From: Bathymodiolus brooksi
Taxonomy: Eukaryota; Mollusca; Bivalvia; Mytilida; Modiolidae
Length of the DNA: 64,000 bases
Assembly (NCBI GenBank): GCA_963680875.1
Contig: OY804585.1
Span: 26,802,186-26,866,185 of the forward strand
Reading direction: 5' to 3'
In this document: one piece after another, positions 1 to 10,004 of the stretch
How positions within the stretch are numbered: the stretch's first letter is position 1
How the letters are laid out: the number at the start of each line of letters is the position of its first letter
The notes under the pieces: model-generated
Told to the model about the DNA's origin: nothing
The model's database searches: none
What the model saw: the letters and a program-made list of their open reading frames with translations, nothing else
Position numbers and translations under genes: made by a program

Positions 1-163
1 TTGTTATTAGATTATGTAACTGTTCTGACAGTGTGGTATTTGTTATTAGATTATGTAACTGTTCTGACAGTGTGGTATTTGTTATTAGATTATGTAACTG
101 TTCTGACAGTGTGGTATTTGTTATTAGATTATGTAACTGTTCTGACAGTGTGGTATTTGTTAT
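1..163. repeat. 39-bp minisatellite, about 4 copies, at the window edge
   Basis: Four near-perfect head-to-tail copies of a 39-bp unit containing CTGTTCTGACAGTGTGGTAT; the array probably continues upstream of the window. Because 39 is a multiple of 3, it gives a spurious open frame. The reverse complement (ATACCACACTGTCAGAACAG) matches the dispersed repeat D at 1225, 12220, 26755 and 36130, so the unit looks like an amplified piece of that repeat. Confidence 0.9.
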
Positions 164-261
164 TGGTATTTGGTACCTTTAGCGTCAAGCTATGAACTAC
201 AACTTTATCCATGATTGATATGCAACTGTCTTACATGTAAACCTGTATATCCACAAATATC

Positions 262-430
262 AATTTTATTTGATTGTTATCGTTTATTTTGTGTTTAATG
301 CCACATTGATAGCTGTTTCAGCTATATCGTGGTGGCCAGTTTTATTGGTGGCGAAAACAGGAATACACGGAGAAAACCACAGACAAACTGCAAGTTATTG
401 GAGAAACTTTATCACATATAATAAATGTTT
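262..430 (-). mobile_element. SINE family S3 fragment
   Basis: Contains the S3 hallmarks in order: GTTTAATGCCAC, TTTCAGCTATATCGTGGTGG, GGAGAAAACCAC and CTTTATCACATA. The full element at 13885-14160 has its tRNA-like head on the minus strand, so this copy is minus and lacks the head. The open frame at 270-467 runs through this repeat and is not considered a gene. Confidence 0.7.
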
Positions 431-431
431 G

Positions 432-660
432 AAGATGCCAAAGTGGAAATCAGAAGCCGTAAATTGAAGGACAGACAATACAATCAATGGACAACTGAAA
501 AAATACACACGACGGCGTTTCTAGAACAACATTCATCAGGTCGGGCTCAGGTACACTCAATGTCAAAAGATTGGGAAGCCAAATAATCCAAAACCCAAAC
601 AATCTTAACGTTGAAATCAGATGCTCCTGAAGGGAAAACAGTTCCTGTTCCTTTAGTTGC
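432..660 (-). mobile_element. Penelope-like 3' tail, interrupted by an S1 SINE core
   Basis: The ends match the Penelope-like tail on the minus strand (GAAATCAGAAGCCGTAAATTGAAGG at left; GATGCTCCTGAAGGG and CAGTTCCTGTTCC at right). The middle of the tail, present in other copies, is replaced by S1 core sequence at about 500-605. The simplest reading is a nested insertion with loss of tail sequence. Confidence 0.6.
500..605 (+). mobile_element. SINE family S1 core fragment
   Basis: CGACGGCGTTTCTAGAACAA, CATTCATCAGG and AAAGATTGGGAAGCCAAATAA match the S1 core at 1660-1760 with moderate divergence. No tRNA-like head is present. It sits inside a Penelope-like tail. Confidence 0.6.
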
Positions 661-724
661 ATCCACAGTAAAAAAAAATCATGTTTTATCAATGATATAT
701 ATTGATTGCAAAAATAGATGTAAA

Positions 725-935
725 TCTAAGTATCATACGATAAGCGTAGAGAATACCGAAGGGGTAATCAAAATGGACAATCGAGAGAAACTGGCAACAT
801 AGGGTACACAAGACGAAGAAAAACAAAACAAAAACACAACATAATATGCATTGGACACCACTATGCGTAAACAAACACAAATAACGTAAATAAGACAAAA
901 GCCCTCCTATACGAACCACGACGGCCTTGGAGAAT
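725..935 (-). repeat. Dispersed repeat family T2
   Basis: Minus-strand copy of a repeat also present at 13490-13680 (-), 19126-19345 (+), 28795-28960 (-) and 47095-47200 (+). Shared words include GAGAATACCGAA, AACTGGCAACATAGG, GACGAAG and GGACACCACTATGCG. It resembles a second version of the Penelope-like 3' tail, but I see no linked coding part. Confidence 0.6.
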
Positions 936-952
936 TTTAATAGCAAACATGT

Positions 953-1013
953 ATGTTATTTTTATTGCAGGTTAAATTCGAGTTTTGCTTGTATATTTTG
1001 CTTTGTTTAAAAT
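953..1013 (+). CDS. Ig receptor exon 1, putative signal peptide
   Basis: An ATG at 953 opens 20 codons with a hydrophobic run (FCLYILLCL) followed by a strong donor, T|GTAAGT, in phase 1. That phase matches the phase-1 acceptor at 2480; the split codon becomes TGT (Cys21). Alternatively TTTTTATTGCAG at 959-970 is an acceptor and 971-1013 an internal exon with the ATG further upstream; the hydrophobic core is the same. An out-of-frame ATG lies at 949. The Lys and Glu before the core make the signal peptide imperfect. Confidence 0.4.
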
Positions 1014-4000
1014 GTAAGTTGAACATTTTTTTTCTGTCTGTAATTAAAATATCAGCATATTTTGATCATTTGTTTAATCTATATAAGACCCAAAATGTGC
1101 CACACTTTAGTTATGCAAACACAATTACGTTGTGATATAGAATTTTATTGAATTATCTTAGAAACTTACATTTGTTAGTTATTATTTATGAGAGAAAATT
1201 TGTTTTTAAATGAAATACAAAACATACCATGCTGTCGGAACAGTTCCAATCCAAATTCCATCGACTAATTCTAGAAATAGGCAAAATCGATATCCCTTAC
1301 ACACATATGCATGACTGCTCAATAACCTGGCTTAGTACAGGCACTTTAATAAAAGATGGCGGGGCGAAGCTAGTTTTATGGGCCCGATCCGTAGCTCATT
1401 TATATCAATAATACATACACCAAATCATACTTAAGAACACTGGTTGGTTGTAATTACTCAATAAATATGCAAACCCTTCTCATTCCTGTAATGGGAATGC
1501 CCCCACCTAAGGCTATAGGAACCGTAGTAGGTTCATAACCACCTCCGCTAACTGCGTTAGTGGGGATCTCCTTTATCTCAGTTGGTAGAGAGGTGGCTTA
1601 CAATACGAGAGGTCCCGGAATCGAACCCCATCGGAGACATTACATTTGTCGGAGATAATAAAAACGTAGATATCAAATTTAATGCGCACGACGCGTTTCT
1701 GGAATAACCTTCATCAGGTACGCTCAAGATCGAAAGGTTGGAAAACCAAATAAATTACAGTCTTGGGAGCAATAAAACCATGGACATAATAACCAAGATC
1801 AGCTATGGTCACCTATGCCTGAGGGAGGAGAACCTTAGTTTGATTCATAATTACATTATAAAACACACTCTACTGTTACAAACAACGCCTTATCTTTAGC
1901 AGATGTCATAGTGTACGAGCAATCGAAAATCTAGGAATATAGTTGTTATTGTATTTTTCTCGTGTTTGTTGTTTTCCGTCACATTTGAGAGATTGAAAGT
2001 ACTACACAATGTATACATTACGAATATTACAAATGTCAGTCGACCAGAAAGGTCGACAACTTTTCTTTTTCATTATTTACTTTCTATTCATCCATTTATT
2101 GACTGATTGGTGTCGGATATGTTAAATGATGTGTAACTAATTTGTCACGGCTGACGAATTGCTCGGTTAATTTCGGTTAGTATCATATCAAACAACATTC
2201 GTATCAGTCACGTACGTCATATGTCAAATTTCAAGCGACGAGTCTATGCAATCTTCACATATTAAACAGCACAGTTGTGAGTGCTTTCGATTATGCATGT
2301 AACTTCACCTGACGTATTCTAAAATTTGAGCTCCACTAATAATCAGGGGTGAACTCGTGTGCTCCGGAAGGGTTAGATGTTGTACGATTGGATCGCCAAA
2401 TAAATAAAGACACACTAAATTTTAATAAGTTTTCGGGTGATCTCAAAAAAAATATTACAAGGGCTGTATCATATTGTAGGTAACTTCATGTATGCAAATT
2501 CTACTGTGACAAATTTCGATGGGACTAATTTGCTATCGGAAGGGGTCACAACTATTGAAGGAGGTACACTCATACTAAGATGTCATACCAGCTTTTCAGC
2601 TGGCAGAAGTTGGCAGAAATCACGACTAATTGATTTTAATTTTACAACATATGCAGATAGTAACCAGATTAATCCTTCAATTGAACACGCTAATAGATTA
2701 CGTGTAGTGGGCAACTTCAGTATAGGCATTTATAACCTGCAGATACAAAATGTATCTCTAGTCGATGAGGGTCTATATAGGTGTATATATGGAAATAAAA
2801 GCGTCTTCCATTCTAAATACTTCGACGTGTCACTAAAAAGAAGTAAGTATTATCTAACAATTTCTAATTGTATTGTATTACAAACGATATATATATCATG
2901 GTCTTTTTTATGTTCACTAATTTGAGGTGAGAGGTGATAGTTCACTTTGTTGATATGTGTTGACCTTCACTGTTTAAGCTTTCTTTTCATAATTAAGGGA
3001 TAATCAAATGGGTAATCAGAATTTTATATTTCACCTGTAGAATATTAACAATGTCGTGATGATTCTCGAGCCTTCGTGCGTTGCAAATGACAATATGCTT
3101 GGATTGTTTTTAACATTTCGTGGGGCACAAACAACGTGGAATTCTATATACAATAAACAGTATAAATAATATTTGTTTCCGATCACAAAAATATTCCACT
3201 CATGACCGAAAAGGCTGTTGCACTCTCTCGTGAAATATATTTTGATAATCGAAAATCACGATTATTTATAAAGGAAGGCCAAGAAGCGCCTAAGAATCGT
3301 AAATCAATAGAGAGAAAAAAGGGGGAGAGGTGCAGACAAGCAACAACCAACGCGAAAAAACACTGAAAACTCACCTCATTGTATACGTAAATTATCTTTT
3401 TCCATAGTCAGCTGCAATGTTTATTACGTTTAATATATGTTTAGATTCTCTTGAAGTTGTTATTCTGGAAGGATCGACCCTGAAAATTACTGAGGGCAAA
3501 GAACTGAGGTTGACATGCAAGGTAGACGATTCTCCACATATAGAGAGCATGTATTGGTCAATGATAGATAAGAAGACGATGTTTAATTTATACGAAAATA
3601 ACAGTACACTGGTAATACCAAAGGTGAACAGAAACAATTCGGGTGTATACACCTGTCACGCTGAAACCAAAGTAGAACAGGGAATATCAAATATTTCCGT
3701 AACTATACAATGTAAATATACTTATATCACACAAATAAATAAATCTGCGTAGGTTTAAGGTGCATAATATTGATGTGGAATTAAAGTTCTTTTTTATATA
3801 TTGATGATGAATATGTTTAATGATATATACATGAAAGAAAAAGTATTAACAATACTTTTCAATCCCATTACACATCTATTCAAGCTAATATACGATAGCA
3901 ATACTCTCAGACTGAAATGCCATGTCTGAAGCTAAATGCGAACCACGTGTATTACTTGTTCATGTTTGATAATTTGACGTCATTTTAGCTTTAAATTAGT

Positions 4001-7000
4001 ACTAGCATTATCACTGACGAAATATAATTAGTATAAACGTTATCAATGACGAAATATGATTAGTACTAACATATCCATTACGAAATATAATTAGTACTAA
4101 CATTATCAATGACGAAATATAATTAGTACCAACATGATCACCGACGAAATATAATTAGTAGTAACATGTCAATGACGAAATATAATTAGTATTAGCATTA
4201 AATTATCACTGACGAAATGTAATTAATACTAACATTATCACTGACGAAATGTAATTAGTACTAACATTATCAATGACAAAATATAATTAGTACTAACATT
4301 TTCAATGACGAAATATAATTAGTACAAACATTATCAATGACGAAATATAATTAGTAGTTACATTATCACTGACGAAATGTAATTAGTACTAACATTATCG
4401 CTTACGAAATATAATTAGTATTAACATATCACTGAGGAAATATAATTAGTACAAACATGATCACTAACGAAATATAATTAGTAGTTACATTATCACTGAC
4501 GAAATGTAATTAGTACTAACATTATCACTGACGAAATATAATTAGTAGTAACATTATCATTGACGAAATATAATTAGTACTAACATTATCACTGACGAAA
4601 TATAATTAGCACTAACATTATCACTGACGAAATGTAATTAGTACTAACATTATCACTGACGAAATATAATTAGTAGTAACATTATCATTGACGAAATATG
4701 ATTAATACTAATATTATGGTAGGTGGTTGTCATGACGTTTGTTGATAATAATCAGTACAATTCCATTTTTTCAAACATCGACATCGGTATTCGATGCATA
4801 ATTAATTAGATTCTAATGCTTGATATACAGGTATTACCGATGAACTGTGTATATCTTAGGAAGCTTTGTGAACGTAAACCGTCTTTTTATAACATACTGT
4901 GAAATCATTATTAATCGTGGGGTTCTAATTTTCGCTGATTTCGTGGTTCATTTTAAACTACGAAAATTAAAATCTAACGAAATACAATTTCCCCATTGAG
5001 TGTTGCTTGTAGTGTTTGAAGCCATAAATTCAAGAACCCGTGAATCAATGAATTTTGAAGAAACTACGAAAATTGGTGCCAACGAATAAAAGTACTCTCA
5101 CAGTAATTATAATATGTGTTCAGAATAACTCCATTTTCGTTAAATAAAATGAGATATTTATCCTTATATTCCAAAGAACAAAAATTACAACACAAAACAA
5201 CAGATAACCTTCCATTTATGTATATTTTAACAGACCCACCTGAGGTGAACGTTATAACTGTAACCAGTCATTCTAGGAAGAACAGACTGGATTGTCTTGC
5301 ACGAGGAGTACCCACATCATATACTTATTCCAGATGGGAACACAAGTCGATGTTCGGAGAACATATACGCTACCTTGATGGCTTCGATAATGGAACGCTC
5401 TTAATACAAAATAAATCTAAATTAAAAAGCTATCAAGATAATGGAGTATATGTGTGTTATGTTAGTAACGGTGTTTTAAATAGTAATGGTAGTGTGGTGC
5501 AAATTGGAGAATATGTTCTTAGAGTAGAAAGTAAGTCCATGTAATATATATAGTTCTTCGTTGATCTCAAACCATATCATTATTACCATGATGTTTTTAT
5601 ACGACAGTCTTATTCGTTTTGTCTCAATCTCTTAGTTACGTCTTCTTATTATATATAATTTATATTAGTCTGGTGTGAAGTTGACATAATACTCAAACAG
5701 AAAGTTGAAATGAGTGAGTCAATATTTTTTCTTAACTTTGACACGTTTTTACATACAGTATAATCTCATTTTCACGAGCTTTAGAGGGTCATTTACTTGG
5801 ATAACTCGAAGTATGATATTTTCGTTGGTCGTTAGTATAATACGGATAACTCAAAGTATGATATGATATGGTCGTTAGTATAATACGGATAACTCGAAGT
5901 ATAATGTGGTCGTTAGTATAATACGGATAACTCGAAGTATGATGTGGTCGTTAGTATAATACGAAAACTAGAAGTATGATATGGTCGTTAGTATAATACG
6001 GATAACTAGAAGTATGATATGGTCGTTAGTATAATACGGATAACTCAAAATATGATATGATCGTCAGTATAATACGGATAACTCGAGGTATGATATGGTC
6101 GTTAGTATATTACGGATAACTAGAAGTATGACATGGTCGTTAGTATAATACGGATAACTAGAAGTATGATATGGTCGTTAGTATAATACGGATGGTCGTT
6201 AGCATAATACGGATAACTCGAAGCATGATATGGTCGTTACAATAATACGGATAACTCGAAGTATGATATGATCGCTAGTATAATACGGATAACTCGAAGT
6301 ATGATATGGTCGTTAGTATAATACTCTAAGAGTATTGCCGTAGGAGATCCAGTTATCAAAAGGGGGCGAGAATCCCATTAACGGGCCTAACCCTGCCACA
6401 TTTTTGTCAGTCCCAATCAAGGACCTGGATTATGCTCAATGATTTGTGAGAGGTAATTGTTGGTTTTGTTGATATTTGCATTATTAACCATAACTGCTTA
6501 AACTTTCTTTTCGTTACTTCTTTGCTATAAATTTACATGCAATCTAAATAAATTGTGAAAGACATTGTCCAGAATAAAATGATATATATTTCTCGCACCT
6601 ACAATTCAAAGCCATATGATAAAGAAGACAACTTGGTCGAAATAAATGTTGCCCATACTTGATATCGACGGGTATCCAATTTAGCTCCGAAAGCCATACC
6701 CATAATAGTCAGAAATAAGACTAGTATATATTGATGGGTCTATTACATTTGGAAATTGAAAAGTTTAATATTTTCATATACCGGTATATATGTCACTAAA
6801 TAAAATTATATTTACGTTTCAAAATCATAGATTTCCGATCGTCTTTAAACCCACGTTTGATTAGCAAAGGTTTGAAGATGCCTTAAAACCCGTCAATCAA
6901 AAAAGCCAACCATCCTCCATCCACATGAATCAGTTTCACTAATGTATATCGTCCATGGATTTTGTAACAAACCAATGAAAAACGACTTGTGAACTTACAA

Positions 7001-8265
7001 ATGTTTTCAAGGAATTAATTTTCCCATGATGGAGGAGAAACGAGTGTAAGAAATCAATCATGTGTTCAGACGATGGAGAGAAATTTATTGACTATTAAAA
7101 ATTATTTTCTATTTATGTAGGTCCACCAGTATTTGCTATGAAAACGAAGAGAACCCAATTTGGAGTTGATGGGCAGATGACATCATTAATATTCTACTTG
7201 TATGGGTATCCACCTGCCAAGGAGGTGACCGTGTTTCCAGCAGACGATAAAACGGAAATAATTCAAATAAACGAAATCAAAATAAAAAATGCAACTGTTC
7301 TAGACAGTTTTCATGGAGTAGCAGTTCATGCAATAGGATATACTATACATTTTGAATTTGATCGGTTGTATGAGACGGATGCCCGGAACTATATCATCAT
7401 CGCTTACAATAGTCTTGGTAAAAGCACATTTGACTTTGAGATAATACCTGCTTCTGTTGGTACGTTTTATTTTGTCTTTTGGGGGAGGGGGTTGGTTTTT
7501 TTTGTTTTGTTTACTTAAAAAGATGCATATCATTGGCACCATTGACACAGAGTAGTCTATGCACAGGGAAACATTTTGTTGTGATATGCACCGATTGCAC
7601 AGATAGCTATAAATTAAACTACCATACGATCACGACCACGACGGTTCCTGGAGAATAATTGTATTAATAGAAGATAAATAAATAACAAATAACCTATCTT
7701 GCAAATCCGTATGTACAATTCCACTTAGAGATAATACAAGTGATGGATTTATTGCTAAATTATGTTAATCGCTAATGCAAATGCATTAACTTAATTTTTT
7801 TCCCTTTTAGATGAATTTGGGTTGTGTTGGATTTAGTTGTATGATAATATTTCAGTCATATCTTTGGTTTATGGGAGGAAGAAACGGGAGTACCCTGAAA
7901 AATGTAACCGACCCTTCTGTCCATAGTAAGTGACAAACGCTATCACATAAAATTTTATCGAGTACACCTCACCATATGCAGGAATATGACTCAAAGCATT
8001 AGTGGTGATAAGTCCTGATTGAATGGACAGAGTTCATTCAAATTACCCTACGATAGCCCCTTTACTTTAGTGTACTTTGTTCTATAGATGTGGTTTTATT
8101 TCTTTTACAGAAGAACATAAGACATCTGGACCATCTTTTCCTGTCGTGGTATTGTTGGTATCTATTGTCGCTGGGATAGTAGGCGTAATGATTGTAATAC
8201 TTGTGATCATCATTTTTAGACCTTGCAAGTGTTTAAATGTAGGTCACAAATGTGATCAAAACTAA
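953..8265 (+). CDS. Ig-superfamily type-I membrane receptor, six-exon model
   Basis: Model: 953-1013, 2480-2842, 3445-3711, 5234-5530, 7121-7459 and 8111-8265. These sum to 1482 nt, 493 residues plus stop. Every junction is phase 1, as is usual for Ig exons. Order: signal peptide (about 1-26), three Ig domains with Cys-Trp-Cys (C55/W65/C122, C166/W179/C212, C251/W265/C305), a fourth Ig-like domain without the cysteine pair (330-442), one transmembrane helix (about 453-478), and a 15-residue tail with three cysteines. Many N-x-S/T sites support a glycosylated ectodomain at the cell surface. The tail has no ITIM, ITAM or kinase. The likely role is adhesion or recognition, possibly immune, but ligand and orthology are unknown. 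The introns are filled with minisatellites and SINEs. The Ig and TM exons are well supported; exon 1 is tentative. Confidence 0.8.
1225..1405 (+). repeat. Dispersed repeat family D
   Basis: CATGCTGTCGGAACAGTTCC, GGCAAAATCGATA, TGGCTTAGTACAGGCAC and TTTTATGGGCC recur at 12180-12320, 26750-26980, 36115-36300 and 61975-62090. It lies in intron 1 of the Ig gene. The class of the element is unknown; no TIRs or coding capacity are visible. The open frame here is repeat sequence. Confidence 0.65.
1566..1850 (+). mobile_element. tRNA-headed SINE, family S1
   Basis: The first 73 nt (1566-1638) are tRNA-like: A box TATCTCAGTTGGTAGAG, an anticodon loop CTTACAA (TAC, Val), GAGAGGTCCCGG, and B box GGAATCGAACCCC. 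Five base pairs (TCTCC/GGAGA) remain in the acceptor stem. It is followed by the S1 core (AACGTAGATATCAAATTTAA, GACGCGTTTCTGGAATAA, CTTCATCAGG) and a body ending near GGTCACCTATGCC. The core recurs at 500, 11650, 23815, 31735, 38595 and 38889. The degenerate T stem and attached body argue for a SINE rather than a working tRNA gene. Confidence 0.75.
2329..2380 (-). mobile_element. Penelope-like tail fragment
   Basis: GGGGTGAACTCGTGTGCTCC followed by GGAAGGGT is the minus-strand signature of the Penelope-like 3' tail. It is a short relic in Ig intron 1. Confidence 0.5.
2480..2842 (+). CDS. Ig receptor exon 2, V-set-like domain
   Basis: The acceptor is GTATCATATTGTAG (weak pyrimidine tract) and the donor AA|GTAAGT; both ends are phase 1, 363 nt. 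It encodes a V-like fold: LILRCHT (strand B Cys), SWQKS (strand C Trp), then LQIQNVSLVDEGLYRC (strands E-F, D-x-G-x-Y-x-C). The 66 residues between the cysteines fit a V-set. N-glycosylation sequons include NST, NFT, NFS, NVS and NKS. The open frame continues past the donor to 2925, but that extension is intron. Confidence 0.85.
3445..3711 (+). CDS. Ig receptor exon 3, second Ig domain
   Basis: The acceptor is TAATATATGTTTAG, giving split codon A|AT (Asn142); the donor is T|GTAAATAT. It is 267 nt, phase 1 to 1. It contains LRLTCKV, MYWSM and VNRNNSGVYTC, a compact I- or C2-type domain with 45 residues between the cysteines. Sequons NNS and NIS are present. Confidence 0.85.
3993..4713. repeat. 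~32-bp minisatellite in Ig intron 3
   Basis: About 22 imperfect copies of a unit like CATTATCACTGACGAAATATAATTAGTACTAA. Variants (AATGACG/ACTGACG, TACTAA/TAGTAA) are interspersed, which suggests repeated slippage or conversion. It occupies about half of the 1.5-kb intron. Confidence 0.95.
4896..5104. mobile_element. Palindromic MITE-like element
   Basis: Begins ACTGTGAAATCATTATTAATCG and ends with the complementary CACAGT. Inside are complementary stretches built from TCGTGG/CCACGA-like and ACGAAAATT words. The inverted ends and short length suggest a foldback MITE. No flanking duplication was confirmed. Confidence 0.5.
5234..5530 (+). CDS. Ig receptor exon 4, third Ig domain
   Basis: The acceptor is TATATTTTAACAG and the donor AAA|GTAAGTCC; 297 nt, phase 1 to 1, split codon T|AC (Tyr231). 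It begins PPEV, typical of an Ig A-strand, then NRLDCLARGVP, SRWEHKS, and SYQDNGVYVC. Upstream in-frame sequence from 5116 is intron. Confidence 0.85.
5797..6326. repeat. 38-bp minisatellite in Ig intron 4
   Basis: About 14 imperfect copies of GTCGTTAGTATAATACGGAT plus AACTCGAAGTATGATATG. One copy is truncated near 6190. It follows a short lead-in (TCATTTACTTGGATAACTCG) that may be the source sequence. Confidence 0.95.
7121..7459 (+). CDS. Ig receptor exon 5, cysteine-less Ig-like domain
   Basis: The acceptor is TTCTATTTATGTAG and the donor TTG|GTACGT; 339 nt, phase 1 to 1. It starts SPPVFA. The end, DARNYIIIAYNSLGKSTFDFEI, aligns by pattern with the F-G strands of an Ig domain (D-x-x-x-Y-x-C-x-A-x-N-x-x-G), with Ile in place of Cys. 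I see no Cys in this exon, so it cannot form the usual intradomain disulfide. Membrane-proximal position. Confidence 0.75.
7811..8030 (-). mobile_element. Degenerate S3 SINE in Ig intron 5, with a cryptic splice acceptor
   Basis: AATATTTCAGTCATATC, GGAAGAAACGGGAGTACCC, CTATCACATAAAATTTTATCGAGTACACCTC and TTAGTGGTGATAAG follow the S3 order on the minus strand. Immediately before it is a good acceptor (TTTTTTTCCCTTTTAG, ending at 7810), and CATA|GTAAGTG at 7926 is a fair donor. Read from exon 5 in phase 1, this segment stops after eight codons. Confidence 0.6.
8111..8265 (+). CDS. Ig receptor exon 6, transmembrane and cytoplasmic tail
   Basis: The acceptor is TTTTATTTCTTTTACAG with split codon G|AA (Glu443). 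A Ser/Pro stalk is followed by about 26 hydrophobic residues (FPVVVLLVSIVAGIVGVM onward), stop-transfer Arg, and the tail PCKCLNVGHKCDQN ending in TAA. The paired cysteines next to the membrane could be palmitoylated (inference). No tyrosine in the tail, so no classical ITIM or ITAM. Confidence 0.85.
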
Positions 8266-8268
8266 TAA
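8263..8268 (+). terminator. Polyadenylation signal overlapping the Ig-gene stop
   Basis: AATAAA overlaps the stop codon (AACTAATAAAAC). A 3' UTR this short would be unusual; a second AATAAA near 8536 is an alternative. Confidence 0.35.
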
Positions 8269-8654
8269 AACAATTGACAAACTTTAAATTTGGGTTGAGC
8301 GAACAGTGAAGTATGGAATTAGAAAAGGATATTTCAGTCTAAGAGTAGATCTCTCACTATCCCCCTGCCATTGTCATGGAGACCTTACAACATCGCGCTA
8401 GAGTTCATGTCAGAGGTCCAATTGTGCTCCTCGCTGTTAAGCAAATGGACACTGTCGCTGGAAATATCTGTCAATAGGTACAGATTGAAAACTTATGTTG
8501 AAAATAGCATTGCACACTACCTTTCTTCGCAAGAATAAATCATGAACTCGCATCTGCAAGGAAATATATTACTGCTATGATGTATGTGATTTTAAGCATT
8601 CAAATTGTGTGATAATAATTAATCTTCCCTTTACAACCCAGACGATTTGTTTTG

Positions 8655-8840
8655 CTTACCATTCTGGAGCACCTGAGTTCACCCCTGGTTTTTAGTGGGG
8701 TTCGTGTTGCTCGATCTTTAGTTTTCTGTGTAGTGTTTTGTAGATCGTTGTTCGTCCTTTTTCTTTTGGCCATTGTGTTGTCTGACCTTCGATTTACGGA
8801 TTCTGATTATCCATTTTGTATCTTCAAACTCTTCTAACAG
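8655..8840 (+). mobile_element. Penelope-like 3' tail
   Basis: A clean tail copy: GGAGCACCTGAGTTCACCCC, TAGTGGGGTTCGTGTTGCTC, TGTAGTGTTTTGTAGATCGTTG, TTTTGGCCATTGTGTTGTC and TTTACGGATTCTGATTA. The same tail directly follows the RT-coding remnant at 43903-44270, which identifies it as Penelope-like 3' sequence. The 61-codon open frame is not a gene. Confidence 0.7.
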
Positions 8841-9604
8841 GTGCACTTGATCTAGATTACTTTTTGGACTATAATGTTGGTTTTAATATCATTACCCGAT
8901 CTGATATAAATGACGTGTACCTCGCCACAATAACAACATCGTGCAATAATTATTTACTGATATATATTTTTTTATTGTATTATAACTGATATTGTATTAT
9001 TAAATTAGTTTTGATGGTTTCTTCATAACCATCCGCGGACCAGAATATAGTCCCAAACATGTAACATTTATATTTTTAATTATGCTACTTCACAATTCTA
9101 TATTTTGCTTAGAAAACAACCGAAAGCATGAGTACATATCAAAGAAAAACAGTACATGCATACTTTTTATATTAAACTGTTCCCCTGTTTTATTTTTTTT
9201 AGATTTCAAGAAAAATGAAAATGAATCAGCATGAGTTTTTAATATTAATTGCTATCTAGTAATTTGTAATAAATCAATTTATCCTGCAATCAGGACCGGA
9301 ATTAGACTAATTGGTCCCCGCGTTGGAGTTATCTACTATCGGTAGTTCAAGTACACACAAGGCACTGCAGGTTTTACAGAGAACAATTGGGCCCCGTACC
9401 TTCTAAGCCCGACCCTACCTGCAATCATTACATTTAGTGTACACATATAGTATACGAATTAATGTTTGCTTTATTGTCTAGCAAACGAATAACTTTTTAG
9501 CCCCTCCCATTATGGAGAACTATTTTATGTTCTCTGTTCGACAAACCAGTAATCAATACAAACCATCGGCTGTTGTTGTTAATTAATGTTTTCTTTCTAA
9601 ATAA

Positions 9605-9872
9605 AAGGGACCGTCGTGGTCGTGATCGTTTGATAGTTTGATTTACAACTACCTATGCAATTAGTTCCTATCACCACTAAAGTTGTGAGTTCGAACCCCG
9701 CTCATGTCGAAGTGCACTCGATACAACATTATGTGATAAAGTTTGTCAGTGACTTGCAGCATTCGGTTGTTTTCTCCGGGTACTCCGGATTTCTGCACCA
9801 ATAAAACTGAACACCACGATTTAACTGAAATATTGTTGAAAGTGGTCTTAAACATCATAACTCCTCCTCCTT
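9605..9872 (+). mobile_element. SINE family S3
   Basis: Runs GGACCGTCGTGGTCGTGATCG, CACCACTAAAGTTGTGAGTTCGAACCC (B-box-like GTTCGAACCC), CTCGATACAACATTATGTGATAAAGT, and GAAATATTGTTGAAAGTGG to TTAAACATCAT. This is the complement of the body at 13900-14060, so it is a plus copy, somewhat diverged. Confidence 0.65.
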
Positions 9873-10004
9873 TTAAATACAATAATATGAAACTGATAAT
9901 TTTAAAATTCAACATATGCCCATTCGTTGCATACTTATTCTACGCTGACCAACTCCACGAAATGAACGAAAAACAACAACAAAAGATATTTTTTAATCCA
10001 TAGA

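Noticed and set aside
1566..1638. Functional tRNA-Val gene
   Set aside because: The head is tRNA-like, but the T stem does not pair properly and the sequence continues directly into a dispersed SINE body.
3993..4713. CRISPR-like array
   Set aside because: Contiguous tandem repeats without unique spacers, in an animal genome; the same holds for the other minisatellites.
8652..8837. Small membrane protein
   Set aside because: Hydrophobic translation of the Penelope-like 3' tail; the same pseudo-protein appears at several other tail copies.
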